Below, piece after piece: positions 1-11,329 of a stretch of DNA of 64,000 nucleotides. Source of the DNA: Batillaria attramentaria (Eukaryota; Mollusca; Gastropoda; Batillariidae); contig JACVVK020000492.1 of assembly GCA_018292915.2 (NCBI GenBank), positions 419,493 to 483,492 on the forward strand, written 5' to 3'. The position numbers were made by a program, and so were the translations under genes. The stretch's first letter is position 1. Each line of letters starts with the position of its first letter. The notes under the pieces were generated by a model, which saw nothing but the letters and a program-made list of their open reading frames with translations, ran no database searches and had not been told where the DNA came from.

Positions 1-210
1 TGTGCTCAATGTGTACAACATTGTATGTCAATAAGAACTGTACTTATCATAAGTAGAGTATTGAATGTCGTAATGTGCTCAATGTGTAAACAACATTGTA
101 TGTCAATAAGGGCTGTACTTATCATAAGTAGAGTATTGAATGTCGTAATGTGCTCAATGTGTACAACATTGTATCTCAATAAGAGCTGTACTTATCATAA
201 GTAGAGTATT
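1..210. repeat. 73-bp tandem satellite, copy A (about 3 units, cut by window edge)
   Basis: Units start GAATGTCGTAATGTGCTC and end GTACTTATCATAAGTAGAG. One unit has a short insertion, making it 75 bp. It lies downstream of the QREP-A stop codon. Confidence 0.9.
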
Positions 211-371
211 TCCAGCGTACAGGCGCACTAATGAGCGAAACTGTTCCAAAACGAAAGTTGGCTTAGCAAAGCTGGAATCAGCCCGTTCAAGGAAAAAAAC
301 AAACAAACAAACACCCAAACAAAACAACAACAGCAACAAAAACAAAAACTGAATTTTTTATGCCTACGTGT

Positions 372-377
372 TTTATT
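372..377 (-). terminator. Possible polyadenylation signal of QREP-A
   Basis: AATAAA on the minus strand within ATTGAAATAAAACA, about 460 bp past the stop. It is conserved in copy B at 16907-16912, but so is the surrounding sequence, so support is modest. Confidence 0.35.
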
Positions 378-839
378 TCAATCAATATTTTCAATGCTTC
401 CAACATTTGAACGTGTCTCTTTACAATTGCACCCCAGTTACTCATTACAGCAGGCAAGAAATCCATGATTATCACGTTACTGGCAAATGGGAGGTTTATG
501 ACGGAGAGTCACTGTATGAATGTTACATGTGACTGTGTACATGTATGAATGTTGTACTTGTTTGGTCGGGCTGGAAATTAGTCTGTACGAGGACATTCTC
601 CAGTCACCTGTGAAAAAAAGCTTTATATATTTAATCACCGCTTGATGCCAAATCACTCAGAGTGAATCGTTCTTTTTCATCACTCGGCATGCTGGAGAAT
701 ACTGGTATCAAAATAATGAACCACAGTATAGTAGGCATAAATATACTACTGGCATAATGAAATAGGCATGCAAAAGAAACCGGTCATGTGCTTTGGGAAC
801 GGATAAAACACAGAGCCTTCATTGTGTGAATTTTACATT

Positions 840-3800
840 TCACTCATCAGCATGCAGGAGAAAGCCGCTAAATGTTGTGAAAGACGAACGAAAATAGGCA
901 TTATTACGGAGGCTCTGCAGCCACACCCTTTGCCCCTCCCTCAGGTGGACAGTCACGTGACACGTGCTGGTCTCGTAGAAAATAGCGTATTTACTGTAAG
1001 CGTAACAGAGCCACACGTTGTTGGCCATCATCCTCATGAAAAGGTAGTCACTAGAGGGAGTGGAACTGTCGGCAGTAGTGGCGATCAGGAAGTAGGTACC
1101 GGTATAGGGGACGGTGAAGCTGCCTGTAGTCCCGCTGTAGGCGCCTCCCTCGTTCAGCATCACAGTGTCCGGGATGACGGGGTTAAAATAGTAGACTCGC
1201 CGGTCATCCGACAGACTGGCGTGAAAAGCAACACGACGAGTGGCAGTCTCTGCACAACACATAGAACAATTGACATGAAGCACACGAGTATGTAAGTAAT
1301 TCATACTAATTGATTCATACTTGGCGGAGGAGGTCGGCAGTCGTTACGTATATTTCCGTACGCTCTACTGCCAACAACACAGCCACGATACTGACTGACG
1401 ACACTGAGTTTGACGACAAACGCATGGAGAGAAGTGGCAGGTGCAGACTGCCTTCAGCGAGCACAACACTACACAAGCGACCTGTTACTCAATTTCTTCC
1501 TTGCCTGTTGATACGGGGTCGGCCCTGCCCCGTTGTTACGAGCGTGACTGTGCCTTTTGTTTGTGTTTTGGTTGTAGGCTGAAAGATAACAGCTGTATTG
1601 TTTGTTCAGTTGTTTTTGAAGATCGAGTGAGACAGGAAAGTTGCTACGTCAAGTTTAGTTCATATTCTGTTTTAGTGATGTAAATCTGTTTCCTTTATTC
1701 CAGAGGTTTCTATTGTTATCACGAGTATTCGAGAAGTGGTGACCTTGTTTTGACTGTAGCGGCTATTTCGCCTCGGGCGGCTGTATGCACTTAGGGCCTG
1801 GAGCTGAGTCGCTCGGAAATTTCGTGCAAAGCGCATTGTTCTGACTTGTTTATGATTAGAAGGTGTTATATAACGCGCCTAGGTTCGGCAGGCAGGTACT
1901 TGATTATTCTGGATTCTTCTTTAGTTTTAAAATAGTGATAAGGTGATTCACGTTCTGATTTTTGATCGGTTCTTTTATAAGAGTGGTCCAGAATGTACTA
2001 GAATACTGTAATTGTATATAAGGCCCGGAGATGTTTGCGTGTGTGTGTGTGTGTGTGCACGAGAGAAGCTTGTATTTGCGAAGCTTGAAATAAACTGTAA
2101 TAGAGCTGTAATAAACTCCACACGGTTATAACTTTTCTACGCGCTCACGTGTCTGAGTGAGTGAGAGACAACGTGCAGTCCACAAGAACTCGCTACGTGA
2201 GGAAGTGTTCGCCTGTGTGTCATCGATTCACCTCGATAAGACGACGGGCTCTCCAACACATCTCTACACATAACACCTGTGCTGTATAAGTACTATGGTT
2301 CAGCTGGTATAGTTCGCCCGTTAGGGGGTGCAAATGTATACCAGTCAAGTCCGTCGATATTTCGCATAAAGTCGTAGAACGAAGTCAGCGGCCACGTGAC
2401 TTCACCTCGCCAGAGCCCGGAGTACCCCCCCCCCCCCCCCCTCTCGTGTTGCGGGGATACAATTGCCCTCGTTAGTGGACGACTGGAGTCCATTCAGTTT
2501 GCCCCTCCTGCGCATGACTGGTATACATTTGCACCCCCTAACGGGCGAACTATACCAACTAGGCAGTACTGACTGTGTATATCACTCATTATCATCCATA
2601 GTGGCCTCTTTTCCTTTGATCTCTCCTGTGGAATAAGTGTCCGTATTGTACTAGTACTGGATAATTCGTGTGACACAGAGCACGACACCACATGACAATC
2701 AGGCATGGTTCCCTGCCAGAAGGTTCTTTCTTTCAGACGGAAAGGACAGAGATACAGCCATTTTGGCCCAAAAAAAAATCGTCATCGATGAGCAAGTACA
2801 TGTATTGCTACTCTTCGGGGAGAAGTCGATTCAGTCCTGTGTCAACGCCATCGACGGCAAAACACTCGGCATATCGGTGTTTCCGATTTCATACACTCGT
2901 TGTTCAAGTAGAAAACAACAATAAAACAGTAGCTTGTACCTAGCAAGCACTCATTACTCAAATTTTGGACAGTTTTAGCCAACGCTTATCAAAAGCCGTT
3001 CTCAGTCAAAAAGTTCAATCGAAGCTGGCGTCTCACCGACATGTATGCTGTTTACTGATTTGGCTGACGGTGGCAAGCCGGACGTAAATACCGCTGCTCA
3101 AGTTCGAGACGGCAGTAGACTTGACCTAACAAACACTGTGCTCTCAAATCAAAAGCAGTTTCAACGCTAGGAAACCCCAAACCTGTGACATACAGCTGAA
3201 AAGAATCGACTGAATCGCTCAGCCGTCTGCTTTCGGGGCAGAGAATGGCAGCGGATTAGATCTCCGATTGAACAGAAGCTCCTTGAATCGTTTGAATCAT
3301 GCATGCAGTTATAAAATGTAGCTGTAGGTGGAAAGACACTTTAATCGGTGTTCATGTACTACAAATGTTAGAATAAACACTCACAAAGCTTCATATTTCG
3401 TGAAGAATCGCGACAGGAAGGCTCCCGCTCGAACCTTGATCGTGCAAAGCGTGAACAGACTGAGCCAGAATGTGCTTGATCGGCTTCGCATTCACCTCGC
3501 AAAATTAATTTACATTTCCTTGAAAGCGTTAGCATGATTGTGTCTTTAGTCGAAGTATAGAACTTGTGTTTATGGTTGGATTTGAGTTCATGAGTGAATT
3601 GACACCGTCTTGCCAGCATAAAAAGCACACTTTATTCTGTCGGCGTCGTGCTCTGCCGACGTACAAACTCGTTCGTCTGTAGCCACTTTCCACTGTATTA
3701 GGATAAACGTTCAAAAAGACCCATAAATTGCCCCCCCCCCCCCCCCTCCTTGGCTAAAGCTCAGGGTTGATCTGCGTCTTGGATCATAATACATAGAGTT

Positions 3801-6800
3801 TTCACAATGAGGTGCCCCCGATTACGGAAAATACACCACACGAGTTTGTTGATTTCGACCGTAAAACTGCGAGTTTTAACGAGCAGTTTTACGGTCGAAA
3901 TCAACAAACGAGTGTGGTGTATTTTCCGTAATCGGGGGCACCGAATTGGGAAAATTATTTATACCACGTCCCTACCTGCATTTCAAGTCTTTGATTTGAA
4001 AGCTGACATCGGCAATCCAAATGCTTCACGCGACATCACTGACTGAGGTGCTTTACCTCGCTTTGTCCATAGGCTTTGAGAAGTCAGCTTTTCCGTTTCG
4101 AAGCCTCCGTCTTAGTAGAGAACTGGAACTAGGCTTACGCTTGTCACAAACACGACCGCTTGTTGATAACACGCAGCAAAAGATCAACAATTCCACGTCA
4201 AGCGACTGGCAAAGCTCCTTCGTCCCCATTTCCGTACGAAGTCGAACTACGTCATGTCGTGACGTAAATTATTCTTTAGTCCCTTTTCGCGTCATATTGT
4301 GACGCAAATCCTTTCACCAGAACACACTGCTGAAACACTGCTAGGGGTAATACCTGTTCACTCTTTAAGGCGGTGTCACACTGAAAACAAGTTTCCCTGC
4401 TACGGTCAAGACATTCCTACCTTACTAGACACCCTTTTCTTGTATGTAGAACTTCAATGCGTATGAAATACCTCTGGATGGGGTTTCTGGGTAAAGTCGA
4501 TGTCTCTTTTCCTTAAACATACATGTTGACTGAGCGGATACGGGAAGGTGTCACTTGACACTCCGCACGGCGGCTTTCATTGGTTGAAACACAAAACATG
4601 TTTTCGGATTTTAGGGCAGGCTCTAAAACTGAAAACACGATCGAAACAGTGTTTTGAAAACATTGTTGTGAAGTATGTCACACGACAAAACACACTGTTT
4701 CGCAGCGAAACATCTGAAAACAATGTTTTCAAGTGTTTTTGCCCTCTCGTGTGACATGGCCTTTAGGTACAGCCATAAAATTCACGCGTGGTTGTCATGG
4801 GTACAATGTTTATACCACATGTGGTGAATTATGGATTTTATACCATGACTTGTAATAGTGGCAGAGTGGTATAATTGTCGGTATACCACAGCTTGATGGG
4901 GAATAACAGTTGATTACAGAGCTGCCGCGGTTTACCGGTTATAACCGGTTCCCATTTGAACCGGTTCGCCGAACCGGTTCGAGTTGCCGCGAACCGGTGT
5001 TTTGGTCATAGTACACGTACTAAAGTTACTTAAGTCATCTTTTTTCTTCTAATTTCTTCTTGGCGGCCGCTGGAATTCTTGTAACGTATCTGCAGATCTT
5101 GTAGTCTCGTCTGTATCCTACTCTGTAACCTAAGCTGGGGTTGGGGGAGGAGGAGGAGTGGGGGGGGGGGGGTAATGTTGTTGACATTTTCAGTTTCCGC
5201 ATTGATGTGAAACTGCTGGTTGAGTTATGGGTGTGAAAGGGACTAAGAAACTAAGAAAGGGTCAACTCTGTAATTTTGCACTCTGTCAAATTTAGTCTTA
5301 CAGGGTAGGGCTGCAGCGAGATATGATTAATATTTAATAAGTTGTTATGACGCAATTACTGAAGAACACAGAAACTGAAAGGAAAGCCACGCGTTTCGAA
5401 ACGATTTCGTAGAATTGTGCGCTACATTCGGTTTCCGAGAATTTTCAGTCACGTGGTCGCACATATATATGAACATGCATCGCATAAAACGCCAATATTT
5501 TTGCAGACCTCAAACACCTTTTGGTGATGACTGAACCGGAAAAAACACCGGTTTAAAAAACCGGTTTGAAGTTAAAAAACCGGGGGGGGGGGGGGACGTG
5601 TGTGTGTGTGGAGGGGGGGGGGTGCAAGGGGGGGGGGGCGTGCGTGTGTGTGTATGGGGTGGGGGGACGTGTGTATGTGTGGGGGCGTGCGCGTGTGGGG
5701 GGAGGGAGTGGGGAGTGGGGACTGTGTGTGGCGGGGGTATGGGGGGGGGGGAGACCTGTGTGTGTTGACAGCATCGTTAGTGTCCACATTACAGACACTG
5801 GATAAGGACGCTGTTTCGCTCACTCAGTGCAGCGGTGTTGTTGCTGACGAGCGTTTTGATGTCTTTGTTCTCGGCCTTGAGGTCTTTGTTCTCCGCCTTG
5901 AGGTCTTTGACTGCGGCCTTCATGACTGTGTTCTCGGCCTCCAGTAGCGTGAGTCGCACGTTGGTCTCGTCCACCACTAGCGCCGTTTCCAGCAGGGATC
6001 CATCGGGCAGACAACTCGTGGCCGGGTCGGTAGAGGGCAAGATGCAGGAATATTCACCTCCCTCTACCGGGTTTGGAAGCTGGAGGTAGAAGCGACCGTC
6101 CTGGTACTTCGAGCTTGACTTTCTACCAGATGGAGTCTGAAAGAAGATATCAAAATCAAATACTTTTATCTCTAGTTTAAGAAGAGCACTCGGTGTTTCT
6201 ACGGAACCGCATAAGACGAGCACGTAAAGTTTGTCTGATCACATATATTGTGTTAAATTGAAACGAACAATAATAAGCTAAATATGATATTCCTACTTAA
6301 ACGCAGATTGTACCCTTTCTCAGATGCCCGTACCACTGCCAGTAACAACATCGATGTGAACAGCCATAGATGTCGCTCAATCATGTATTACAATGTCACT
6401 GGAGTATGAAGACCATGCTTCAAAAACCACTGTCTTACTGACTGGTTGTAAAAGTCACCTGCCACACAACATCAACAGCCGGATGTCCAAGACTGACAAA
6501 CTGTCCGCAGGAGAGAGTCACGTGCCACATGCTCGTATGATTGTCGTATATCGCCTTCCGGTCTTGTGCCACCTGCAAGCGGCCATTTGTTCTTGGAGGT
6601 TCTGTGTGACACGAAAGTTTAACATAAAACTTGACTGTGGACTTTTGGAAGGGCGCTAGGATTTTATTTTTATTTTTATTTTATTTATTTATTTATTTTT
6701 TTTTTGGGGGGGGGGGGCTACGGGAAGCTGCGGTTGTAGTAAACACTGCAAGAATTTTTATATCTTTACTTTCAGAATCGGAACTTCTTTAAAAGCGGGG

Positions 6801-8957
6801 TACGTTTCAGTGCTACTTCTTTGCAAACAGTGGGTCAAAAGTAACGTGTTGCTGGCATGAGATAGACAGAGACATGTAGCGATATGGACAAATTAACGTT
6901 TGCCTTGATACGAGTTCTGTACAAAGGTTACCTGCTACAGTGAGATTAGCAGACCGCTCATACTTCATTCTTTCCATGTTGCCAGTTGTTGTTTTCACCA
7001 TTACATCCACGGTCACAGAATAATTTCCTGAATGTGCTAGGCTGGCTGAACGAAGGGTCAAACCTCCATTTTGTTCAAACTGAAACTCAGTCGGGCGTTC
7101 CAGCATCAACCAGACTGTCTGTCCGTTTAGCTGCGAAAATATGACAAACAGTTGTGTGTGGTGTCATGTACTATACTACTTTATGAGATTGGGCAGTTAT
7201 GATAAACAAGAATGTTATGTTTGTCCAGACAAAACATACTTTCACGCAGACAAAATATACACGTACTATCACGCACGTGTAGTGGCGTAACGAAATTTCC
7301 GTCATAGACACCTTACGTGCAAGTTTGTTGCTGCCTTCTTTTCGGCGGGAGTTGTGCCACGTGTGTGTTTTTGTGATGCGGTGGTGAAAAGAATGCTTCA
7401 AATTACTCATCATCCCGGCGTTTTTGTCAAGTGTGACAACTGAGAATAATAGACATTTTAGCTAAACTATTAAAAAGTTTCTGCGAGATGCATCGGTCCA
7501 AAGAGTTCCGATTTCGCAAGTAAAATCCAAAGTATTGAAGACCACGTTTCACCAGCTCTCTAGGTCTTGTAGATTTTATCTAAAAATTAGGGGAGCCGGG
7601 GTGGTCGAATGGTAGAGCGTTGGACTTCTAATGCTCGGGCCGTGAGTTCGATCCCGGCTGGGGCCAAATATTTGTGCTGGCTTTTTCATCGTTGCCCCGT
7701 CTTTGATATCACCCTATGTGGTGGAAAAGGACGTTAAAACCCCCAAACACCCACCCCACCCCCTTATCTAAAAATTAATTCAGTCAGGGAAGTTACAAAT
7801 AGCAACAGAGTTAACCACAAGACATGAACAAACATTCTGTGTGAGACGACCTGTGTGAGACTGACGTCAAATAAATTATTTAGTTCACGGATTTGACGTC
7901 ACGTATCTCTTACTAAGATTTTAGACCCGCTATGGCGTAGAGGATCTAGTGTCTTTGGTAGATCTTTCAGGATTTAAAAAAAGGAACAACAACAACAACA
8001 AAAAGAACAACAAAACAGACACCACCATGAAATTTGGAGAAACAACTTAATGGAATGGGGCCATTCCTTCTTGTTGTTTATTTGGACATTTTGGATGTTT
8101 ATTTGATTGAGTCCAGTTGGGTTGTGTGGTTTGTCCGGCTCATGTGCGTCACATACTTCTGACGTACTATTTAAATCGGGGGTGCAACACGGGAGCCGTG
8201 AATTTACTGTGGACGAATTGTTGAAACAAAGTTTCTGTTTTTCAATTTGACGCAGTTACACACCTCTACCAGAACTCCACGTTGCTTGCAGTTCACACTT
8301 TCTTTCCTGATAAGAAATTCAGAGTGATTATTCAAAGAGAACAGAATTATTGTGTTAGCAATTGTGTTGTGTTTTGTTATCACAAAATAGCTTTGTTTGA
8401 ATGATCATCTGTTGATCAGGTAATTAGGTTCATTTCTCGAATTGAATTTTTCTCAACCGTTTTGGGTTTGGCGGTGAAACTGAGGGGTGGGTGGGTGTTT
8501 GAGGGTTTAACGTCCTTTTCCACCACATACGAGTGATATCAAAGACGGGGCAACGATGACCCGAGCATTCGAAGTCCAATGCTCTTCCATTCGGCCTCCC
8601 CAGCTCCCCAAAACTGACCATTTAAATCGTAATGCATGCTGCTGTTAATCTTAACATAAGTTCAATGAATTTTGTGATTTTTTTTTTATATTTTTTTTTT
8701 TTTTTTTGCTCTTGTAATTTCACGTGTGTATTACGAAAGTACAATGCATAATGGGCCTCGAGGAAAGGTTTTTCTTGACAGTAATAATAATATTCATCCG
8801 CTCCAAGTTTATCGTCTGCTTACCACTGCAGTCCAATTCTTGCTGAGTTCCATTTCCGTGTTGTCCAGGGTGTAACGCCACTCAAACTGGAATTGTTCCC
8901 CAACACAAGTACGCAAGTCAGCGCCAACGTTGTCGTTCCATGTCAGCCCTTGGACGC
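840..8957 (-). CDS. QREP-like protein A (two Ig domains, coiled coil, C1q), 5' exon not found
   Basis: Five minus-strand exons homologous to those of copy B: 8824-8957, 6932-7130, 6459-6601, 5824-6136, 840-1249. Junctions are in phase (1,0,1,0,1) and no exon has a stop. Exons 1-2 here give Ig domain 1, exon 3 and the first half of exon 4 give Ig domain 2 (Cys in VTLSCG, Trp in VVWQ, Cys in GEYSC), the rest of exon 4 a coiled coil built of heptads such as KDLKAEN, and exon 5 a 135-residue C1q domain ending FSGFLLHADE. The first exon present begins in phase 1, so a signal-peptide exon must precede it. None was recognised between 8957 and 16300, and the paralogous position in copy B lies outside the duplicated block. 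Either the gene borrowed a new first exon, or it is a 5'-truncated duplicate. Probable secreted immune lectin; partner and ligand unknown. Confidence 0.75.
1534..2275 (+). mobile_element. Solo LTR, family TGTTACG, copy 1 (shared with copy B)
   Basis: 742 bp bounded by TG and CA (TGTTACGAGCG to CACATAACA). It holds a TATA box (TATATAAGG near 2017) and AATAAA signals near its end. It occupies the same site as the LTR at 18062, so it predates the duplication. Right flank CCTGT equals the left flank of that paralogue, consistent with a 5-bp target duplication. Confidence 0.7.
2305..2557. mobile_element. Foldback MITE with perfect 43-bp inverted arms
   Basis: Arms 2305-2347 and 2515-2557 are perfect reverse complements (TGGTATAGTTCGCCCGTTAG onward) around a 167-bp centre with a poly-C run. 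The copy B version has lost part of the right arm. Confidence 0.85.
2560..3800. other. Shared intronic sequence without recognised features
   Basis: Lies in the last intron of QREP-A and is matched by 20090-22540 of copy B apart from the LTR insertion there. Poly-C runs differ in length. Nothing coding is seen. Confidence 0.5.
3811..3942. repeat. 60-bp-arm near-perfect hairpin
   Basis: Left arm 3811-3870 and right arm 3883-3942 are reverse complements at 58 of 60 positions, separated by 12 bases. Both outer ends read GGTGCCCCCGATTACGG. The block is absent from copy B. Confidence 0.9.
4365..4765. mobile_element. Harbinger-like MITE with AGGC/GCCT ends
   Basis: About 400 bp with inverted ends AGGCGGTGTCACAC and, reversed, AGGCCATGTCACAC, flanked by TTA on both sides. 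TTA duplication suggests PIF/Harbinger. The interior is rich in AAACA and TGTTTT inverted motifs. Copy A only. Confidence 0.55.
4933..4996. promoter_or_regulatory. Cluster of AACCGGTT palindromes
   Basis: Exact AACCGGTT at 4943-4950, 4959-4966 and 4972-4979, with near matches on both sides; one more at 5559-5566. AACCGGTT is the Grainyhead-family consensus. Last intron of QREP-A. Function is inference. Confidence 0.35.
5583..5760. repeat. G-rich TG/GGGG tract next to the QREP-A coil exon
   Basis: Runs of G (up to 13) alternate with TGTGTG on the plus strand, so the transcript is C/CA-rich. It lies about 65 bp past the coil exon donor and could form G-quadruplexes on the plus strand. Confidence 0.85.
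7590..7763 (+). mobile_element. tRNA-derived SINE type 1, copy 1
   Basis: tRNA-like head GGAGCCGGGGTGGTCGAATG with a B-box-like GAGTTCGATCCCG, a body CTTTTTCATCGTTGCCCCG, and a tail of CCCAAACACCCACC. Perfect 14-bp target duplication TTATCTAAAAATTA (7576-7589, 7764-7777). Intron of QREP-A, absent from copy B. Confidence 0.85.
8484..8610 (-). mobile_element. SINE type 1, copy 2, internally deleted
   Basis: Minus-strand copy lacking the segment around the B box. Flanked by AAACTGA on both sides. Confidence 0.8.
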
Positions 8958-8999
8958 CTGATAACAATCGTATCAGACAGTGCATAAATCAGCTTAGGA

Positions 9000-9640
9000 A
9001 ACGAAATGCTGCTCTCTTTGTTTGTACCAGAATTTCTTCATTCTGGGGGTGGGCGTTCATTTGTGCATTTCCTTAAATGGAGTAGTTATTTTCAGTTTTC
9101 CATTTCGCTGGTAGGCGTATTTTGTCATTTGACAAATTAAATGCGCGACATGCCTGTTCAAGCAGCAATGCGGGCCTTTATCTGCGTGTTCGGGAATGCC
9201 AATTTATTGGTGGGTAATCACTAAAACAGAATACCAGTCAGACTATTTGGAAGTTGACCGTGCAAGTGAAATCCTCTAATTTGTGAGTCACCAACTACAG
9301 CATGGTTTGTTTCTGTGTTTGGTTGTTTGATGGCCAAAGCGGCTCTTATTTGGACATCAGATACGTTCAGTCGATTTTGTTGATGAATTCGCGTGCTACA
9401 TAAGGTACGTTCCTTTCTTATATATAAGAACTGCATCAGCTTTGACGGATTCCAGATCATTGTCAAGAAGGCAACAGAGAGTAAGGCGATTGTTGTAACT
9501 TGAATTTTGGTCGTTTTACCGTTATCAGACCGTACGTCCATCACAATTGTTGATACTAGATAAAAAAAAAAAAAGACACTTTACAATGGATTCCTAAACT
9601 TTTAAAAACCGTATGAAAAGCAACTGAAACACAACTGAAA
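9000..9640. other. Upstream sequence of QREP-A, no exon recognised
   Basis: A minus-strand open frame (9221-9544) has a hydrophobic stretch TTIALLSVAFLT, but its copy B counterpart is destroyed by the 22-bp minisatellite and no donor fits, so it is not called an exon. Confidence 0.4.
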
Positions 9641-10430
9641 GAGGAAACCCACATTGTTGTTGAGTTTTCTAACATGTCAGAACGCACATACTGTTGCTTA
9701 CCTGTCAGCTAGACTGCATATATTGTTGTTGAGTGTTGTAACTTGTTTGAACGCGCTTATTGTTGTTGAGGTTTCTAACCTGTTAGAAAGTGCTCCTTAT
9801 TCTTAAGTTTTCCAACTTGTTAGCTAAAATGCACATTTTGTTATTGAGTTTTCAAACTTCTTTTAGCGGATATATTGTTGTGTTTTCTAAATTGTTAGAA
9901 CGCCCATTTTTGTTGTGACTTTTCAAACTTGTTAGAAAGCGCAGAGTATTGTTCAGTTTTATTACTTGCTAGAACACACATATTGCCTCTGAGTATTTTT
10001 TAAACTTGTTAGAACGCGCGTATTGTTGCTGACTTTTCTAAATTGTCAGAAAGTGCATATTGTTGCCTAATCTTCCAATTTGCTAGTCCGCGCATACTGA
10101 TGCTGAGTCTTGTAACTGGTTAGGATCCACAAATTGTTGATAAGTAACATTAGCTTGTTAGAACGCACAATGTCACTGACTCTTCTAGCTTGTTAGAACG
10201 TGCACATTGTCCCTGAGTTTTCTAGCTCGTTAGAACGCGCACATTGTCGCTGAGTTTTCTAGCTTGTTAGCACGCGCACATTTCGCTGAGTCTTCCAGCT
10301 TGTTAGAACGCGCACATTGTCGCTGAGTCTTCTAGCTTGTTAGAACGCGCATACTGTTGCTGAGTCTTATAATTTGGTAGACCGCGCATACTGCTGCTGA
10401 GTCTTGTAACTAGTTAGGATGCATAATTAG
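9640..10430. repeat. About 37-40-bp minisatellite, expanded in copy A
   Basis: Around twenty diverged units with core CTTGTTAGAACGCGCACATT plus GTCGCTGAGTTTTCTAG. Units on the right are most alike. Copy B has about one unit (31425-31460). Confidence 0.8.
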
Positions 10431-11329
10431 GGATGTCCGTTTGGGGTCGGATCTCGGGTAAAAGCCGAATTTTTTTGGAAAAAAACGATAATCTGTCTGT
10501 CATGTCGGCTGGCTGAGCCGAAGTTTTCACGAGTGAATCGGCTCGATTATGTCCGTTTCTGCGAGATTCTTGTGCTGGCTGGACTAATTTCCAAGAAAAC
10601 GCAACTTCACAGAACTTCTTTAATTCATGGAGGTGGAGGGAGCACGTAACAGTAGGGAATCTAGTCGAAACACTTGTGAAACTGCTTCGGCAGAGACAGC
10701 CGAAACTTTCTGTAAAAAGCCGAAACTTTCATGGCTGTTTCGGCTAAATCTCCGAAGAAAAAAAATCCTGGCAACATCACTGCATAATATTATATTGTTG
10801 ATAAGTGAAGCTCTGAATGCAATGTTTTGCTGTCTGCCGAAGTCTGAGTGAGAATTTAAACGGCCGAAGGTCTTCTACTCAGTCAGTGACAGCAACAGTT
10901 TAGCAGACGCCTGCTTTTGGCTTCGCCTTTAGCCTTCCGTTGGCTCAGTACCAGGTTTTGAGACAGTGTAATTGTGCGTGTATCCAAGTGGGATGATTGT
11001 AGTAACTACCCAAACGAGCTCAACGCCATTTTGTGAACCTAGAAAGTCGAAGACGGATCTTTAAACGCTAGATTTCGTTAAAATTAACGCGAAGTTTACC
11101 GGAATACGACAGTAGCTGGCTCAGTGCTAACAGAAGCACGTTTGTTTTCATCTGATGCATGACTTCACGTCTTACTACACGCAGCGATTTTCTCCAGAAA
11201 CTAGCGACTGTCAGACCACACGGAAACACTCGGTGACTGAACAATCAGGATGTGTCTCAAACAAGCGGTGTCAGAGACGAGTACTCTTGCTGCACGTGCA
11301 AACAGCGTCTGCAAACTCGTACGTTATAT

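Noticed and set aside
5553..5823. Pro/His/Thr-rich minus-strand frames next to the coil exon
   Set aside because: Translation of the G-rich repeat; in gene sense this is intron after the coil donor.
7590..7665. tRNA gene (A and B box present)
   Set aside because: The same head occurs seven times with a constant tRNA-unrelated body and target duplications, so it is a SINE, not a tRNA gene.
9221..9544. 107-codon minus-strand frame with a hydrophobic stretch
   Set aside because: No fitting donor to the phase-1 exon at 8957, and the copy B counterpart is destroyed by a minisatellite and indels.
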